Assembly (NCBI GenBank): GCA_963921425.1
Contig: OY992837.1
Location: 19,050,630 to 19,114,629, forward strand
Source of the DNA: Dryas octopetala
Taxonomy: Eukaryota > Streptophyta > Magnoliopsida > Rosales > Rosaceae
DNA length: 64,000 nucleotides
Direction of reading: 5' to 3'
Part shown: positions 23,416 through 34,696 of the stretch, one piece after another
Position numbering within the stretch: the first letter of the stretch is position 1
Layout: each line of letters opens with the position of its first letter
Translations under genes and position numbers: made by a program
Notes under the pieces: generated by a model
Told to the model about the DNA's origin: nothing
Database searches by the model: none
Seen by the model: only the letters and a program-made list of their open reading frames with translations

Positions 23416-25041
23416 ATTATTATTATTTTTTTTTGCTTATTTATACATATGCAACTTAATTTCTATCTAGCTTCATACACCTGCCATTTAATTTTACCAA
23501 ATAAAATACTGCATCAAAATAAATGTAAGAGAAATACACACTTCATTGAAATTATGGTAATCAATTCCAAATACAAAATCACATTTTTAAGAGTTAGAAA
23601 TTAAAGAGTAAATAACAAAATGCAAGCCAAAACAAGATATATTTTATAAGTACCAAGAGTTCCTAACTATATATGCTACCCTGATTGATATAAAAAAAGG
23701 TGCAATAAACTAGCCTCCCATACAGCCATATATTGGATCCACCAAAAAAATGTTGACATTCCCTTTAACTACTCTAGGAACCTCATCTCGTACTTGAAAA
23801 TAATTATTAGAATAGTGAGAAGCTTAGCATAATGTATGACAGCAAGTAATAAAAATTAAGTTTAGACTTGAAAGGAAAAATTAATTAAATCCATGCTCCA
23901 ACCCCAATTAGTTGTAGTACTCAGTTATGATTAATACATTTGGAAACAAATGCAGTGCCAAAAAGAAAATAGGCTAATCTAGAAACATATCATTGTGGCA
24001 CTTGATATTTTATCAGTAATGGATCCTATAAATGAAAGAAAGATGTTTCAGTAGTTAGTAAGAGCAGCATCTCAACCAAATACACCACAGCATGAGCAAA
24101 TATGCATAACAATCAGAGAAAACAATCCATTCAAAACAAAAGTCAAAGATTATGCAGCCAAACCCAAGAAAGATAGAAAACAAAAAGATAAGGCAAAAGA
24201 AAAAAACCCAGAATTGATGATCGAACTAGTAGCCAAACTCAAAATTAAGTGTAATTAGAACCAAATCTACAAGCAGCTCAAATAGAAAGTTGAAAATTAT
24301 TGCTTCCATCTCCTGGACATCAGCCAAAGTAAAAACATATGAATGTAATACAGGGACTTGTATTTAGTTTCACTGAAGCTAAAAATCAATTTGGCATGCA
24401 TCCCCCGATACCACAAAAAACATATGAATGTAATACAGGGAAACAGATGAAATTGATATATAGCTTCAATAATACAGGAACTTGTGTTTACTTCTCAAAT
24501 ATGCAGCCCCCTTCATCGCCCATTCACTTTGCCTCCATGCCATCATTAGCTCAGGTTTTGAAGTAGGTAGAGGATGCAGTAAGAGACAATGAGATGAACA
24601 TGGTACTTTATTATTTGAATTGCAGTGAGAATTGACAAGAATCTGAGCAAGCGTTTGGGGCAAGGAGTTTTGCCAAATGAATTTATAAGAAAATAAAGCT
24701 CTACTTTTAAAAATAAAATAAAATTGACCAATAGTCTGTGAAGGGGTGATTTTTTGGATTTTATAGAGATCCTATTATTGAAAGTTTACTCAATTGGATT
24801 GGAGTTTATAAATAAAATTGAAATTATAAACTTTGGTGTTAAATTACTGTTTTAAATTGCAAAATTATATGGGTATGGTGAAATGGAATTGGTTCAAAGT
24901 CTGTACGCAATAATTAATGCATGTGTATGCAAAAGCTAAAGCTTGGTATTATCACATATATATCACCCTATCTTACAACATTCCATAAAGCTATTAAGTA
25001 AATTAAGTAAAGAAAAAGGAATGTACCTCGAAAATGTGAAA
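23416..25041 (-). other. CACTA non-coding region downstream of the genes
   Basis: AT-rich, no convincing frame. A roughly 25-bp sequence containing ACATATGAATGTAATACAGG occurs twice, near 24335 and 24419. Nothing else recognised. Confidence 0.5.
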
Positions 25042-25801
25042 CTAATATACTTTGATATACTTTATTGGCCACACAATTGTACTTCCTAATGCTTCACGAA
25101 GAAGAAAGAACTCACGTGTTGGTCGATATAGAGCCACACTATCATCTAACACATCATTCACCCAAACTTTCCAGCAGTCATGGCCAAGAGGCCGGCACAT
25201 GATGGACCAATATATTGGGATCCTTGGATGCAATTTCGCCAATTGCAACAACTTCATTTGTCCCAAGCCAACTTAACAACTTGCACTTTGTATTCTCAGG
25301 ATGATCAGAACATAGAACAGCTGCATTTTCCTTTTGTTTGCTTTGTGCTGTATTATTTGCAGAATGTTGAACACTTGGATTTGTTGTCTGTTTTCTTTGT
25401 GATGCCTCATTAGCAGAATGTTGATCACTTGTGTTTTCTTTTTGCTGTAACAATGCTTAAGACATCAATTAAACCAAATTTTAACACAAATCTAATATGA
25501 ACAAAATGAAATTACCATTATGTTTATCCTCATTACTTACAGTGTTAATCCCCCCTTTGTCTAACTTAGAAATAAGATCCCGCATCTGGTTTTTCAAGTC
25601 CTGCATCTCATTCTCCAATTTATTGAACTTATCACGCATATGTGTTTGACCTTCCACCTTTGAAATGGTTGCCCCAAATCCAAGCCCTCTTAGTCTTCCT
25701 CGTGGGTCAGGACCAAGTACTTTTGTAAGGGCATCATCTTTAATAGAGCATTTCTCCGAGTCTGCTGCCTTGTATTTTTTCACTTTTTGCTTCAAGTACA
25801 T
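25042..25801 (-). pseudogene. CACTA second-protein C-terminal part (DUF8039-like)
   Basis: Two exon-like stretches. The first (25801-25530) is charged and has a likely coiled coil (DKFNKLENEMQDLKNQM) after a VLGPDPRGRLRGLG segment. The second (25453-25042) is Gln/Asn-rich, then CKLLSWLGTNEVVAIGEIAS and, after a frame change, HDCWKVWVNDVLDD. This order, and the wording, is familiar from the C-terminal end of CACTA accessory proteins in plants. The role is not established, and the frame change suggests decay. Confidence 0.65.
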
Positions 25802-25859
25802 AATTGCAAATATAAATATAAATAGAAAAATAAAAATTTAACCATAAACATAAAAGTAT

Positions 25860-26880
25860 ACAGCAGATAATTTTTTACCACTATCTCTGGATCCTCAACT
25901 TCTTCATCCTCATTATTTTTCTTCGTTTCATAACCACGGATCCAGACATCAACCCTTGAAATTGCATTTGGTGTTTCACTTTCATGTCGCTATAAAATAA
26001 CAAGTAGAGATCAACTAATGCTAATATTACATTGCAGACTTTCTCACAGGACAAAATTCATATGAAATTAAGAAAGATTTTACCATTTCCTCTTCCAAAC
26101 GAGCAAAGCTTTTACGGCTTGTCCTATGCACTAAAGTTTGTTTTGCCCTCATCCTTTTGAATCTTTCACATTTTTCCTATGAAAAATATATATAAATAAC
26201 TAGTTAGTATAAAAAAAACAAATAGAATGTTGGAGGATATTGGCTGAAAACAGTAGATAGCCCACAAGTATACTTGAAAGAAAATGTCAAAAACCATTAC
26301 CCTGAATGTTGTAGAGGTTCGTTTTTTGACAAAAGATTGCCATTCCTCTTTGGAGTGAATGTTATCTGGTTTGAGGAGGGCAGTAGCACGTTGTAGGCCG
26401 ACCACTTTAGCTTGCTGCATCACTTCTTTAATTAATAAGGATCGAAAATCTCTCCAATGCTTCTTCAACTTTTGAAATGTATATTTCTTGTGGCATTCCT
26501 CAATAGCAACTTTTTGCTACACCAAAAAAATTGTATACAAAGTAACATTAGAGTGAAATTATAGATAAATTATTCAATGTGTATGTGGGAAATATATTTC
26601 TCTACAATACCGTGATGTGCTCCCATATTTGATTTCTAAATTCTTGTGAAAGGTCCTTCCAATTCTCCAATGTCACTGGCAGTAGCTCTCTTGCTGTGGT
26701 ACCAAGGAATGAAGCAAATTTTGCTACATCACCTCTATATGGTTCTTTCTCAAATTGATGTTGCCCTGTAATAGCTCTCTTGTGACTCCAATATAAATGG
26801 ATCTTTCTCAAATTGATGTTGCCCTTGGTGGAGATTAACCAATGTAAACCCATCTTCAACCTTGACACCATTTCTTATAT
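25860..26880 (-). pseudogene. CACTA Transposase_24-like region
   Basis: Exon-like stretches on the minus strand: 26830-26602 (FLGTTARELLPVTLENWKDL, then FRNQIWEHI), 26520-26290 (a CHKKYTFQKLKKHWRDFRS segment), 26175-26090 (RFKRMRAKQTL) and 25990-25880. This block matches the plant transposase Ptta/En/Spm (Transposase_24) type, thought to bind subterminal repeats. A 20-base sequence (starting at 26746 and 26803) is duplicated 57 bp apart at the join to the DUF4216-like part and shifts the frame. Confidence 0.75.
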
Positions 26881-27331
26881 TTGCCCAATCACAATGAAAG
26901 ATAGAGAATTTATAATGGCTATAGTTTAGCAAAATAATTTCATTTATAACACCAAAGTACGGTATTTTTCCAAGAACATGTGAAGTGTCTCTTGCACTTG
27001 CTAGACACATTGTATCTGCTTCAATGGAAACCCCACTATTCTGTGTGCTTTTCTCAGCATTCCTTGTGTGAAATCGATTTCCATTAACAATATAACTAGA
27101 AAATAATTCAACATAGTTCAGAGGCTCACATGCAATCCACCTCAGCATATGTGACATTTCACTACTACCACTTTTTTTCACTTTATTTGATAGCCATGCA
27201 TTGAAAGTATCTATATGTCTCTTCTGTAAAAGGCTTTCATTTATCAAAAGACGCCTATCTGAACGCTTAAGTTCCTCTAAATGCATGCTGTACATGAAAT
27301 TTAGAGTGTGAGTAACAGCAATATAAACCAA
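26831..27331 (-). pseudogene. CACTA DUF4216-like domain
   Basis: A continuous stretch on the minus strand with HLEELKRSDRRLLINE, FNAWLSNKV, YVELFSSYIVNGNRFHT and IPYFGVINEIILLNYSHYKF, then FHCDWAN, the recurrent pattern of the DUF4216 domain that follows the TNP2 transposase in CACTA polyproteins. It ends at the small duplication that shifts the frame into the Transposase_24-like part. Confidence 0.8.
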
Positions 27332-27362
27332 TACAACTCACTGCCACAAATGTTAATTTTAC

Positions 27363-28094
27363 TTACTCTTTGTATGGTTTTACTTCTGAAATATTGAACA
27401 AAACATAACGATGAACAATTTCTAACATGTCAGAATTCATTGTGTTCAACTTTCCATAACCAATTGGGCGTCCTTCTACTATTTTTTCATCTTCAAAATC
27501 CTCATTGCGTCTATGTTGAACACCTATTACAGCTGCTTGTTTCATGTACCCACTACAAAACCGTGTGATCTCTTCAGCTAAATATTTTCCGGCTATGCAT
27601 CCTTCAGGTCTTGAACGATTTTTAACAAAGCTTTTTAGTACCTTCATAAACCTAAATCACAAGAAAAAGTCATACTAAAAATTATAATTAATATTAACTT
27701 CGGTTATAATTAATATAGTACATTTCGAATGTCACCTTTCAAATGGGTACATCCAACGAAAATGAACAGGGCCACCAATCCTAGCTTCTTGTCCAAGGTG
27801 AATGACTAAATGAACCATAATGTCAAAGAAGGATGGAGGAAAAAACCTTTCAAACATGCACAAAGTCTCTGCAACATCATCTTCAAGTATTTCTAATTTA
27901 TTTTTATCAATCACCCTTTGACATACTTCATTGAAAAATGCACATAATCTGAATATTGCAACCTTTGGTCCATTTGGCAAAAGTCCTCTTAATGCTACTG
28001 ACAACACTTGTTGTATTAGGACATGACAATCATGAGACTTGAGACTTAAAATCTTGCAATGACGCACGATTTGAAATGTTGGAGCTATAACCAT
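27363..28094 (-). pseudogene. CACTA transposase C-terminal region (DUF4218-like)
   Basis: Two exon-like stretches joined by a normal intron: 28094-27737 (HCKILSLKSHDCHVLIQQV, FFPPSFFDIMVHL, GPVHFRWMYPFER) and 27647-27363 (RPEGCIAGKYLAEEITRFC). These blocks are the DUF4218-type domain after the catalytic TNP2 region. The donor GTGACATTC and an acceptor ending GATTTAG near 27650 fit a real intron. Stops near 28095-28110 separate it from the preceding exon. Confidence 0.82.
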
Positions 28095-29144
28095 CTGCTA
28101 ATGTCAAATTTAATAGCCTTTTACAGAAAACTTGTTTCTCTTTTTTGGATAAGACATATGATGCAGTTGCACAAAGAAAACCAGCCCCATCATTTTTTGG
28201 ATGTAGTTTTTTCTTATGCCCATATCTTCCAAATCTTTACAAGAATTTAAGCTATCTTTTGTCTTGCCTTTCATATTCAAGAGAGTACCAATAATGCTCT
28301 CACAAATATTTTTCTCCACATGCATCATGTCCAAATTGTGGCGTAATAGTAATGTCTGCAATATTATCCAAAGTTATCTAAAATTCAACAACAAAAACTA
28401 TGAAGTATTTTTAAAATTTAATAAAAATAAAGGGAAAAGCGACAAACTTCCCAATATGGTAACTCAAAGAAAATCGACTTCTTCTTCCATGGCCAAATAG
28501 GACTTCTATCTTTCTTCCTCTTTTTGTTTCTCTTATTCTTCAACTTTCCCCAATCATTTTCAAAATTCTCGACAAACTGATGAATATCTGAACCAGTTAA
28601 TATTCTAGGCTTCCATCCATGTTCTTTAGTTCCATCAAACCAATCTTTTTTAACCCGAAATGGGTGATTGTGTGGAAGAAACCTTCTGTGACCCATATAT
28701 GCAAATTTTTTACTACAATTCAGCCATTTTGAACATGTGTCAACACCACATACTGGACATGCTTTTTCACCCATTGTGGAGTATCCAGATAAATTCCCAT
28801 AAGCAGGGAAGTCATTTATTGTCCACATCAATACAGCTTTCAAATTAAATGTGGACTTACTGAATGCATCATAAACACTTACACCGTTGATCCATAATTC
28901 TTTTAAATCTTCTATAAGTGGTTCCAAGTATATATCTATATCATTTCCAGATTGCTTTGGCCCTGGGATAAGTAAAGTCAACATTAAATTTTCCTTGGAC
29001 ATGCATAGAGATGGCTGAAGATTATAAGTAACCAAAATCACTGGCCAACAACTATATCTTGAACTAAGATCACCAAACGGATTGAATCCATCAGAAGAAA
29101 GGCCAAGCTTGAGGTTACGTGGATCTGAAGCAAAAGAGGGCCAC

Positions 29145-31750
29145 TGTGAGACCCGGAAATTTTCAAATTTATTTTGTGATTTTTCCTTATTTTCAAAAAA
29201 AGTTTTATAGAATTTATTTCTTGGAAATTCTAATTTTTTTTTTCACCTTGAGCTTTAATTGTTTGACCAACTTTGACTAGGGTTTTGACCCAAGTTAGAA
29301 CTTTAAAAGGTAGTACTTTTACTCACGAACCCAACGGTGCAAGTCTCGTATTATTCCGAGTCTGGGAGATTATTTTATAAATTTCCTAAATTTTCTTAGT
29401 TTGTGGAGCTTGAAATTTTCGAAATTTTTCTAAAGGGCAAATTGGTAATTTGACCTCATAGTTAATTAGTACTAGTCGATACGAGTCCGTAGTATTTTTC
29501 GGGGTATTTTTCTGAGTCCCGAGCTATTTTTAATTAATTTTTGAAGTTGGAGAATATAGGAAAAAGAAAATAAAATAGGAAATCACCAGATCGCGCCACG
29601 TGGCACGATCTGGAGCGTCCATCGCTGCATGGCAGCAAGATCTGATGGCTGCATGTGCAGCCAAGTGTTAGTGCACATGCCACGTGTCACTTCCTCATTG
29701 GCCCATTTTGTGACGGTTGACTTGAGTCAACCCAGTCAACTCGGATGAGTCAACCGAGTTGACTCACTCTCTCTCCCTATAAATAGTGCCGCACATCCCA
29801 GCTGATTTTCATCCCATTTCAGCCGCACGCTTCCCAAGAGAGAGCTTCTCTCTCCTCTCTCCTCTCTCCTCCTTTCTCTCTCTTCTTCAATCTTGTTTTG
29901 AGTTTATCTTGAGTTCTGGAGCTCCGATCGACGATCCGATTTCGCCTACGCGATCGTGGCGACGAGCTCTTCAATTCTAGTAGTGTGAAGGCTATGTTTT
30001 GGTGAAGTTTTAAAAAAATCATTTCTGAGCTCCATAGGTAATTTCTTGATCCCTGTCGAATTTCTGCTAAAATTTTGTTAAATTAATCTCTTGTTAATTA
30101 GGCTATTTTAATCTTATTACTTAGCACATCTAGTAGTACCGAGACTCTGCCCGTGGGAAGTCTTCAACAGGTATACCCTTAACCCAGCTTATTTAATCTG
30201 CAGTTATTTAAGTTGTGGTTATTGACGGAACGCCGTTTAACTGTTGTTATCAAATGAACTTAATAAATATTGAGGCCATATCAGTGGTAACCAAATAACG
30301 TGATGACTAAGGTCAGTCCATGAGCATACAGGCGTTGGGTACTGAGCCAGAGCTCCCTCAGTTTCCCCATGCACTGACCTGGTCACGTTGTAGGTTCATA
30401 TCTGATCAACCTCCTCGACAATAAATTAAAATAGATATAGAAACCACACGGTCTGACATGACTGTTTGCCTCGGGGTGCAAGGTCATATCGGATTAAGAA
30501 TTCAGAGAAGCCTAGCAGTTACGCTAGTGCCAAACCTCTGAATTATACCTGGTTTTAACAGACAAGGTCATCGATTTACGTGAAGATCGTTATTAACACC
30601 AGTTGTTGTCAAACTAGGAACTCCAGTTACCTAAAAGAGATCGTTGCGACGTGGCAAATTGTGATTTGTACTCGAAAACAGGCAAAAGCTTTGGACGCTA
30701 GGTAGGGGGACAACACACTCTGACTAGTGGATTTCCTGCATGTACTATATAATAAATACTGTGTGATAAAGATGCATGTTTTTGATTGGCATATCTGCTT
30801 GGTTTTATGATGATGAGAATGATGACTGTTATGCATATTCTCGTGAGATTGTTATTGTGTTTGACTTGAGAGTGAAAGGTCCCTTACGGTAGACCCTGGG
30901 TTTCGATCCCCAAAACCTCATGAGGGGTTGTACGGACGGACTGGTCGATTGTCCTTCTTGGGAGGCCAGTCTAGGCGGTACAACCATGAAATGGCCACTT
31001 TCGCTACCCTGTCCCAGTCAAATGACTGCAGGACTTTGTTATGCTTTTGTGAGAGGGTAGTTAGCCCTAACGGCTGGTCAACAGGTATGATCCTGAACTT
31101 GGGCCCGGAAAACTGTATTTTGAAAATTGTATGAGCATGCTACTCGTTTTACAAAGCTTGACAACTGGTTTGTGTTGTGCATTTGATTTTAAATTATCTC
31201 AAACTATTTTTCAAACCTAGCAGGGAGTTCCCTGAGGGGGAGCAATGAACGTATGTGATGCTCACCCCTACATTGTTGTTTTTCTCCCTCTCAGGCGCTG
31301 CGCGTGTGGACTTTGACGGCCTCGATTGAGGGGGTGGTGGTGCGGTCTCGAGCTTGTCAACTCATGTGTTCCTGTTTAGTCAGTATATTTTCCTTGGGCA
31401 GGTCCTTGGTGTCCTTTTACTATCTTTATATACCCTTGGTCATATCTTGTATATACACTGAGTCCTTGGGTTGTCTACTTTTAAACTATCAAGTTTATAT
31501 AAACAGTTTCTTTGAAGTTACTCTAAACAATAGTAGCTCCGAGGGTTGGTTTAATTCTGAATTAATTATTTCTGAATAAATTTTCCGCTGCAAACTCAAG
31601 CACTCTGATCCAACCCATTTTTACTAAACCAAAAGGCTTAACCTATTTTGTGGATATTTGGGATTATAACACCGGGGGATTGGTTGTTGTAGTCTCTGGT
31701 ATTCTCAAGATAGGTGCCTCTGTTACGTACCTGGGTTTCGGGGCGTGACA
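29145..31750 (+). mobile_element. Solo LTR inside the CACTA transposase
   Basis: 2606 bp, starts TGTGAGACCCGGAAATTTTC and ends GGTTTCGGGGCGTGACA, flanked by the duplication GCCAC (29140-29144, 31751-31755). No primer site, polypurine tract or internal coding part is present, so it is a recombination product of a former complete element. The start resembles the LTR at 63151. A CT-rich leader (29846-29890) follows the promoter. The frames inside (29786-29980, 30928-31134, 31304-31579) are not supported as genes. Confidence 0.93.
29778..29786 (+). promoter_or_regulatory. TATA box of the solo LTR
   Basis: TATAAATAG about 60 bases before a CT-rich leader, in the position of the U3/R border. Transcription would start about 30 bases downstream and run to the right, antisense to the CACTA transposase. 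Confidence 0.6.
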
Positions 31751-32721
31751 GCCACTTATTATCAATTATATTCCATGCCAACGAGTCTATTGAATGCGTC
31801 ATTTTTCCATCCTGACTTCTATGAGTGTAATGCCATGTTAATTGTTCTGCCATTTCCGGTGACTTAAACATTCTCCTAAATCCCGGTATGACTGGAAAGT
31901 ACCGCAAGACCTTTGCAGGGACTCCAATGTATAATTTTTTTGTTCGGTCATTCATTTTCCACCGCGAACAACCACATTTCGGACATGTCTCCATGTGCTC
32001 AAACTCTTTTCTAAATAAACAACAGTCATTTACACATGCGTGTATCTTTTCATAGCCTAAATCAAATGCCTTGAGTAATTTTTTTGTTGAATACAAGGAA
32101 TCTGGAAGCCTATTATCAAGTGGTAACATATCATCAAAAATCTCAAGAAGCTCATCAAAAGCTTTGTCATTTAGACTATATCTAGCTTTATACTTATATA
32201 AAACAACAGTTGCAGACATCCTTGTGTAAGTAGAATCTGTATATAAAGGAAGTTCTGCATCCTCCACTAAATTTTCAAAATTTGGCTCTCTTCTTACTTG
32301 TGGTGGTTCTGCAATATCATCATCATCATCATCTTGGTAGAATGCATCCCTATACATTCTATATGTCTCTGGCAATTCATCAGTTCTCTCTTGTACAGAT
32401 GAACTTGGATTTTCTCCATGAAACACCCATGTAGTGTATGTAGAATCCATCTCATTCATGACCAAATGCTCATACACTATATTAAAATGCTGGTATTGGA
32501 GGTTTATACAACGACTGCAAGGACATTGGATCTTTGCTGGATTTCCCTTACTCGCTTAGACCATATCAACAAACCTTTGTGCTCCATCACGATGCACTTT
32601 AGAATTTCTAAAGGAAAAAAAATCTTATTTTTAATAAGTACTACATGCATATAAACTATCTAAATATGTATAGCTAGGGCCTTAAAAATAACCTTGCATA
32701 GTTTACCCATTCTTTATCCAT

Positions 32722-34153
32722 GGTCTCTGTCTTTCCTTGGTGTTGCTCTCTAATTAATGTCTAGACACCTTTCCAATTTAAAATTATACAATATATTTGT
32801 CAATAAAATAATTAAATGATTCTTACACAAAAAAAAAAAAAAACACAAGGAAAACAATATAAAGTAGTGCAGCAAACCAATACATGTATAAATGCACACA
32901 GCTATGTATGTATTCACTCCATAAAGCAAATGAATAAAATCCACACATACATAAGAAATCCAATTCTATCATTCATATACTCTTTCAAGCCTACCAAGCA
33001 ATAAAAAAAGGTAATGTAAATGAAGGTAATATAATTGAAGTTGAAATAAGAAAATGCAGTTTCCGTTTATCTCTAGATTCTCATATTGAAGTGTGGGAGA
33101 AATCAGAGAAGTACAAATATATTGTATTTTCTTTTTTATTTTAGTGCTAGATTTTTACTTTAATCTTATAGTTTTTACTATATCTTCAGTTGACATGAAG
33201 AAAGTAGCAAAGGTGTGCCTACCTGTCTTGCAAGCTCAATAGTTTTGCAAACAAAGCTTGAGGAAAAAACGTTTTCCATAGCCCTATGCAATAAACATTG
33301 AATTTTAATTAAAAGAACAATTATAATAATGAAAAATGTGCAAATTTTTAGCCTCTGTTTTACTGTTTTTTCTTTTGGCATAGAACTCAGTTTTACTTTG
33401 ATGGATAAAAAGATAAGACATTTTCCCCTTAAAGCTAATGTACTTGCTACCTAATGGTTCAATACTCCCAGAACTCAGGAATAATAGACATGGTTCTGGA
33501 GGGGAAAATGGGATTAGGTGGGGATATGTGGAAGAATTTAAAAATTCAAATGTCTTTTGTTTGTGTCAGCAAAGAAAAAAAGCCTACAACAAATTCCAAC
33601 CACCCACAATTCTAAGTACAGAGAAATCGCATAAGAGAACTCTACACTTCAGGATATATGTATAATATATTAACATCAAGTTAAAGTTTTTAACACAACA
33701 CATGGGCCTGTTTGAAAACATACCTTCACTTCTGCATCATAACTAACCAAAGAAAGTGTCAGTTTTGCTTTTTGATCATTGCCAACCTGAAATTGAAACC
33801 AAGGTTTTCAACAAATAAGCTACCCAATATATTACATTCCTGAAATATTGAAAGGGATCAAGATTGGTTATCTTGATTTCCAAAAGGCAATAGAACCCAT
33901 TAAATTGGCAAAACATAAATGACCCATTAACCCCATAAATTGAAAAAATAGAAAACCCATAAAATGTATAAAATTTGAATAATAAAATATAACTCATAAC
34001 CCATAAAATTAGGTGAGCAGAAAACGAAATTAGTTAAGTAAAGTAGAGAATGAGCAAATTACAAAAGGGGAATACTAGTACCTTACACCATTTGGGTGTT
34101 TCTTAAAAAAAATCTAGTACCAACGCCCAGAAAAGTAAAGGGGGAGGATCCAC

Positions 34154-34190
<37 letters not shown>

Positions 34191-34435
34191 AACGCCCAGA
34201 AAAGTAAAGGGGGAGGATCCACAGAGAGAGAGAGAGAGAATGGATAGGCTGATCGAGTGTTTTGGCGAGAGAGAGCGAGAGAGAAAGAGTGGGAGAGACA
34301 GAGAGACAGAGAAAGATGGAGTGAGTGTTGTGAAGTTCTAGAAACTGAAGAACCAAAATGAAAATACGCGAGGGAATTTTTCATGCTTTTTTTGGTTTCG
34401 CATGTAAAATAAAAAAATCAGTTTTAATTATGGCA
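32722..34435 (-). other. CACTA upstream region with GA microsatellite
   Basis: The region upstream of the transposase start, presumably containing its promoter. It has a GA-rich microsatellite (34157-34310) in which a roughly 34-bp unit CAACGCCCAGAAAAGTAAAG... occurs twice (about 34123 and 34190). Frames at 34096-34384 are low-complexity artefacts. No TATA box is clear enough to call. Confidence 0.55.
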
Positions 34436-34439
34436 TAAA

Positions 34440-34652
34440 GTATGCACACCATTAATAATAAAAATGCACACCGTAAAATTGTCTCACATTTAACGACGCA
34501 AAATATGTTTGCCATGATTTATATTCCATTATGACATGTGGTTAATACACGCCGTAAATTGATACATAGAAATAAAATACACGGTGCGCTACCCAAGTAC
34601 GCCGTAAAACATAATTATTTACGGCGATCAGCAAGTGCACGCCGTGAAAGCT
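34440..34652. repeat. CACTA subterminal repeat region, other end
   Basis: Several copies of the CACGCCGTAAA / TTTACGGCG motif, matching those at the opposite end and placed as expected for En/Spm-type transposase-binding sites. Confidence 0.75.
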
Positions 34653-34696
34653 CAATTTTGGTGTAGTGTGGTTTTAGTTCATGAATACCCATTTTG

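Larger units (their letters stand above)
28110..32721 (-). pseudogene. CACTA TNP2-type transposase, split by a solo LTR
   Basis: The enzyme that cuts the element ends. Exon 1 is 32721-32693 and exon 2 is 32607 to 31756. The frame resumes after the solo LTR at 29139 and runs to 28448, then an exon from 28355 leftwards. Exons 1-2 form the transposase-associated domain (CPCSRCINLQ), followed by the CPKCGCSRW zinc motif and the GFRRMFKS block. After the LTR come the SSDGFNPFG block, MWTINDFPAYGNLSGYS, the CPVCG motif and RRFLPHNHPFR; the last exon has LDMMHVEKNICESIIGTLL. One TAA lies in exon 2 near 32557. Otherwise the parts join in frame, so the gene was intact fairly recently. Confidence 0.88.
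23098..34668 (-). mobile_element. CACTA (En/Spm-type) transposon
   Basis: 11,571 bp with ends CACTACACCAAAAT...ATTTTGGTGTAGTG, differing in a single base over the first 19 positions of the inverted repeat, and a 3-bp duplication TGG (23095-23097, 34669-34671), all diagnostic of CACTA elements. Subterminal regions are packed with copies of TTTACGGCGTG-like motifs in both orientations (23110-23415 and 34440-34650). Genes lie on the minus strand: a TNP2-type transposase, then a DUF4216/Transposase_24-type region and a DUF8039-like end. A solo LTR (29145-31750) splits the transposase. It interrupts the hAT transposase between codons. Confidence 0.95.
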
